Assembly: GCA_020635395.1 (NCBI GenBank) | Contig: JACJZV010000001.1 | Span: forward strand, 930,001-994,000 | From: Flavobacteriales bacterium | GTDB taxonomy: Bacteria; Bacteroidota; Bacteroidia; NS11-12g; UBA9320 | Reading direction: 5' to 3' | DNA: 64,000 nt | Part shown: positions 63,258 through 64,000 of the stretch, piece after piece | Numbering within the stretch: position 1 is the stretch's first letter | Layout: each line of letters opens with the position of its first letter | Translations under genes and position numbers: made by a program | Notes under the pieces: generated by a model | Told to the model about the DNA's origin: nothing | What the model saw: the letters and a program-made list of their open reading frames with translations, nothing else | The model's database searches: none

Positions 63258-63605
63258 ATGGCAATAATAATAACGGATGAATGCATAAACTGCGGGGCTT
63301 GCGAGCCTGAATGTCCGAATAACGCGATATATGAAGCTGGAGCAGAGTGGGCAATAGCCGATGGAAATGAGGTGACCGGACAGTATATTTTGGAAGGTGG
63401 CATAGTTACCGATGCTGCGAGCAAGCACAGACCAATTAGTGATGAGGTTTATTTCATTGTGCCTGATAAATGCACGGAGTGCCAAGGATTTCATGAAGAA
63501 CCACAATGTGCGGCGGTTTGCCCGGTAGATTGCTGCCTGCCCGACCCTGACAGACGTGAGAGCGTTGAAGAACTGTTGGCTCGTAAAGAAAGGCTACATT
63601 TATAG
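63258..63605 (+). CDS. 2[4Fe-4S] ferredoxin
   Basis: A 115-residue cytosolic electron carrier. Cluster I: DECINCGACEPECP (C9, C12, C15, C19). Cluster II: KCTECQGFHEEPQCAAVCP (C72, C75, C84, C88), with the longer C-x8-C spacing typical of YfhL/AlvIn-type ferredoxins. The ~50-residue insertion between the clusters and the acidic tail (RRESVEELLARKERLHL) match the usual Bacteroidota form. It has its own promoter. The NlpC/P60 gene follows after 2 nt. Confidence 0.93.
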   Translation: MAIIITDECINCGACEPECPNNAIYEAGAEWAIADGNEVTGQYILEGGIVTDAASKHRPISDEVYFIVPDKCTECQGFHEEPQCAAVCPVDCCLPDPDRRESVEELLARKERLHL

Positions 63606-63607
63606 CC

Positions 63608-64000
63608 ATGAAACAAACGGGTCAGTGCCTCGTTTCTTGCATTCCCGTCAGGGCAGATGCCTCAAGTAGGTCAGAAATTGTGACTCAGTTGCTTTATGGT
63701 GAAACTTATTCCATCAGGGAGCAAAAGGATGATTGGTATGTTATTACTACACACTTTGATCAATATTCAGGGTGGATATCAGCCAATCAACACAGTGAAC
63801 CATCATTTGAGCCGAAATCCATTCAGAATAAAAGTCTTTTTGAACAGAGAAATGGCATAATTATACCTTTTGGAAGTTATTGGACAGAAGAATCGAATTC
63901 AGATTTAACCCCCATTGAGGCCTCTAAAATCTTTTTAAATTGTCCATACTTATGGGGTGGAAGAACATTTATGGGTATAGACTGCTCAGGGTTTATGCAG
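63608..64000 (+). CDS. NlpC/P60-family cell-wall peptidase, N-terminal part
   Basis: From ATG 63608 the frame is open for 131 codons to the window edge. Residues about 1-60 resemble a bacterial SH3-type domain (MKQTGQCLVSCIPVRADASS, LLYGETYSIREQKDDWYVIT). From about 104 the NlpC/P60 catalytic domain begins: ASKIFLNCPYLWGGRTFMG, then the catalytic cysteine in IDCSGFMQ (C126). The remaining His and third catalytic residue lie beyond the window. Such enzymes cleave peptidoglycan stem peptides (gamma-D-Glu-diamino-acid bonds). No signal peptide is seen, so export is unclear. It is coupled to the ferredoxin gene only by position. Confidence 0.88.
   Translation, partial: MKQTGQCLVSCIPVRADASSRSEIVTQLLYGETYSIREQKDDWYVITTHFDQYSGWISANQHSEPSFEPKSIQNKSLFEQRNGIIIPFGSYWTEESNSDLTPIEASKIFLNCPYLWGGRTFMGIDCSGFMQ

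Overview
The window comes from a Bacteroidota bacterium, probably an uncultured member of the Flavobacteriia/Cytophagia/Sphingobacteriia group. The evidence is the type IX secretion system (T9SS) genes porU, porV, a porP/sprF-type gene and gldJ; many secreted proteins ending in a T9SS type A sorting domain or the gliding-motility-associated CHU_C domain; almost no Shine-Dalgarno sequences; and repeated matches to the Bacteroidota -7 promoter element TAnnTTTG upstream of genes. The DNA is AT-rich and gene-dense. I saw no tRNA, rRNA, insertion sequence, prophage or CRISPR array. Gene names rest on motifs read by eye; no database search was possible.

Layout. 1-1.8 kb: the start of a malate/lactate dehydrogenase-family gene, a small secreted-protein gene broken by an in-frame TGA, and a VOC-fold protein. 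2.0-19.9 kb is a surface-protein block: an 1810-residue T9SS cargo, an ECF sigma factor, a protein joining an inner-membrane anchor to an outer-membrane barrel, another T9SS cargo, and two tandem paralogous giant CHU_C proteins. 19.9-26.0 kb is housekeeping: a GT-C-like membrane glycosyltransferase, an unknown protein, the bifunctional Rel/SpoT enzyme, a Fur-family regulator and purA. 26.0-26.5 kb is non-coding and holds decayed palindromic repeats, some with a 49-bp period.

26.5-39.3 kb has two more T9SS cargo proteins, an outer-membrane barrel, a TonB-dependent receptor, a small lipoprotein, an AIM24-family protein, a subtilase followed by a barrel protein, and a YwqK-like protein. 39.6-43.1 kb is a compact minus-strand operon: a Kazal-like T9SS cargo, an MBL-fold hydrolase, a GNAT acetyltransferase and dxs. 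43.2-50.9 kb has a small zinc metalloprotease-like protein, a DUF4260-like remnant, a 1762-residue PKD/CHU_C protein and an FN3-like T9SS cargo.

51.1-58.9 kb is the secretion core: porU and porV on the minus strand, and a porP/sprF-like gene plus gldJ diverging on the plus strand. The shared 184-bp intergenic region contains a 25-bp imperfect inverted repeat. 59.1-64.0 kb has another T9SS cargo, a rhodanese, a seven-haem cytochrome fused to TPR repeats, a 2[4Fe-4S] ferredoxin and the start of an NlpC/P60 peptidase.

Working together, PorU, PorV and GldJ would export and anchor the T9SS cargo encoded here, eight proteins with a type A tail and three with CHU_C. The sigma/anchor/barrel operon is a candidate cell-surface signalling unit next to such cargo.
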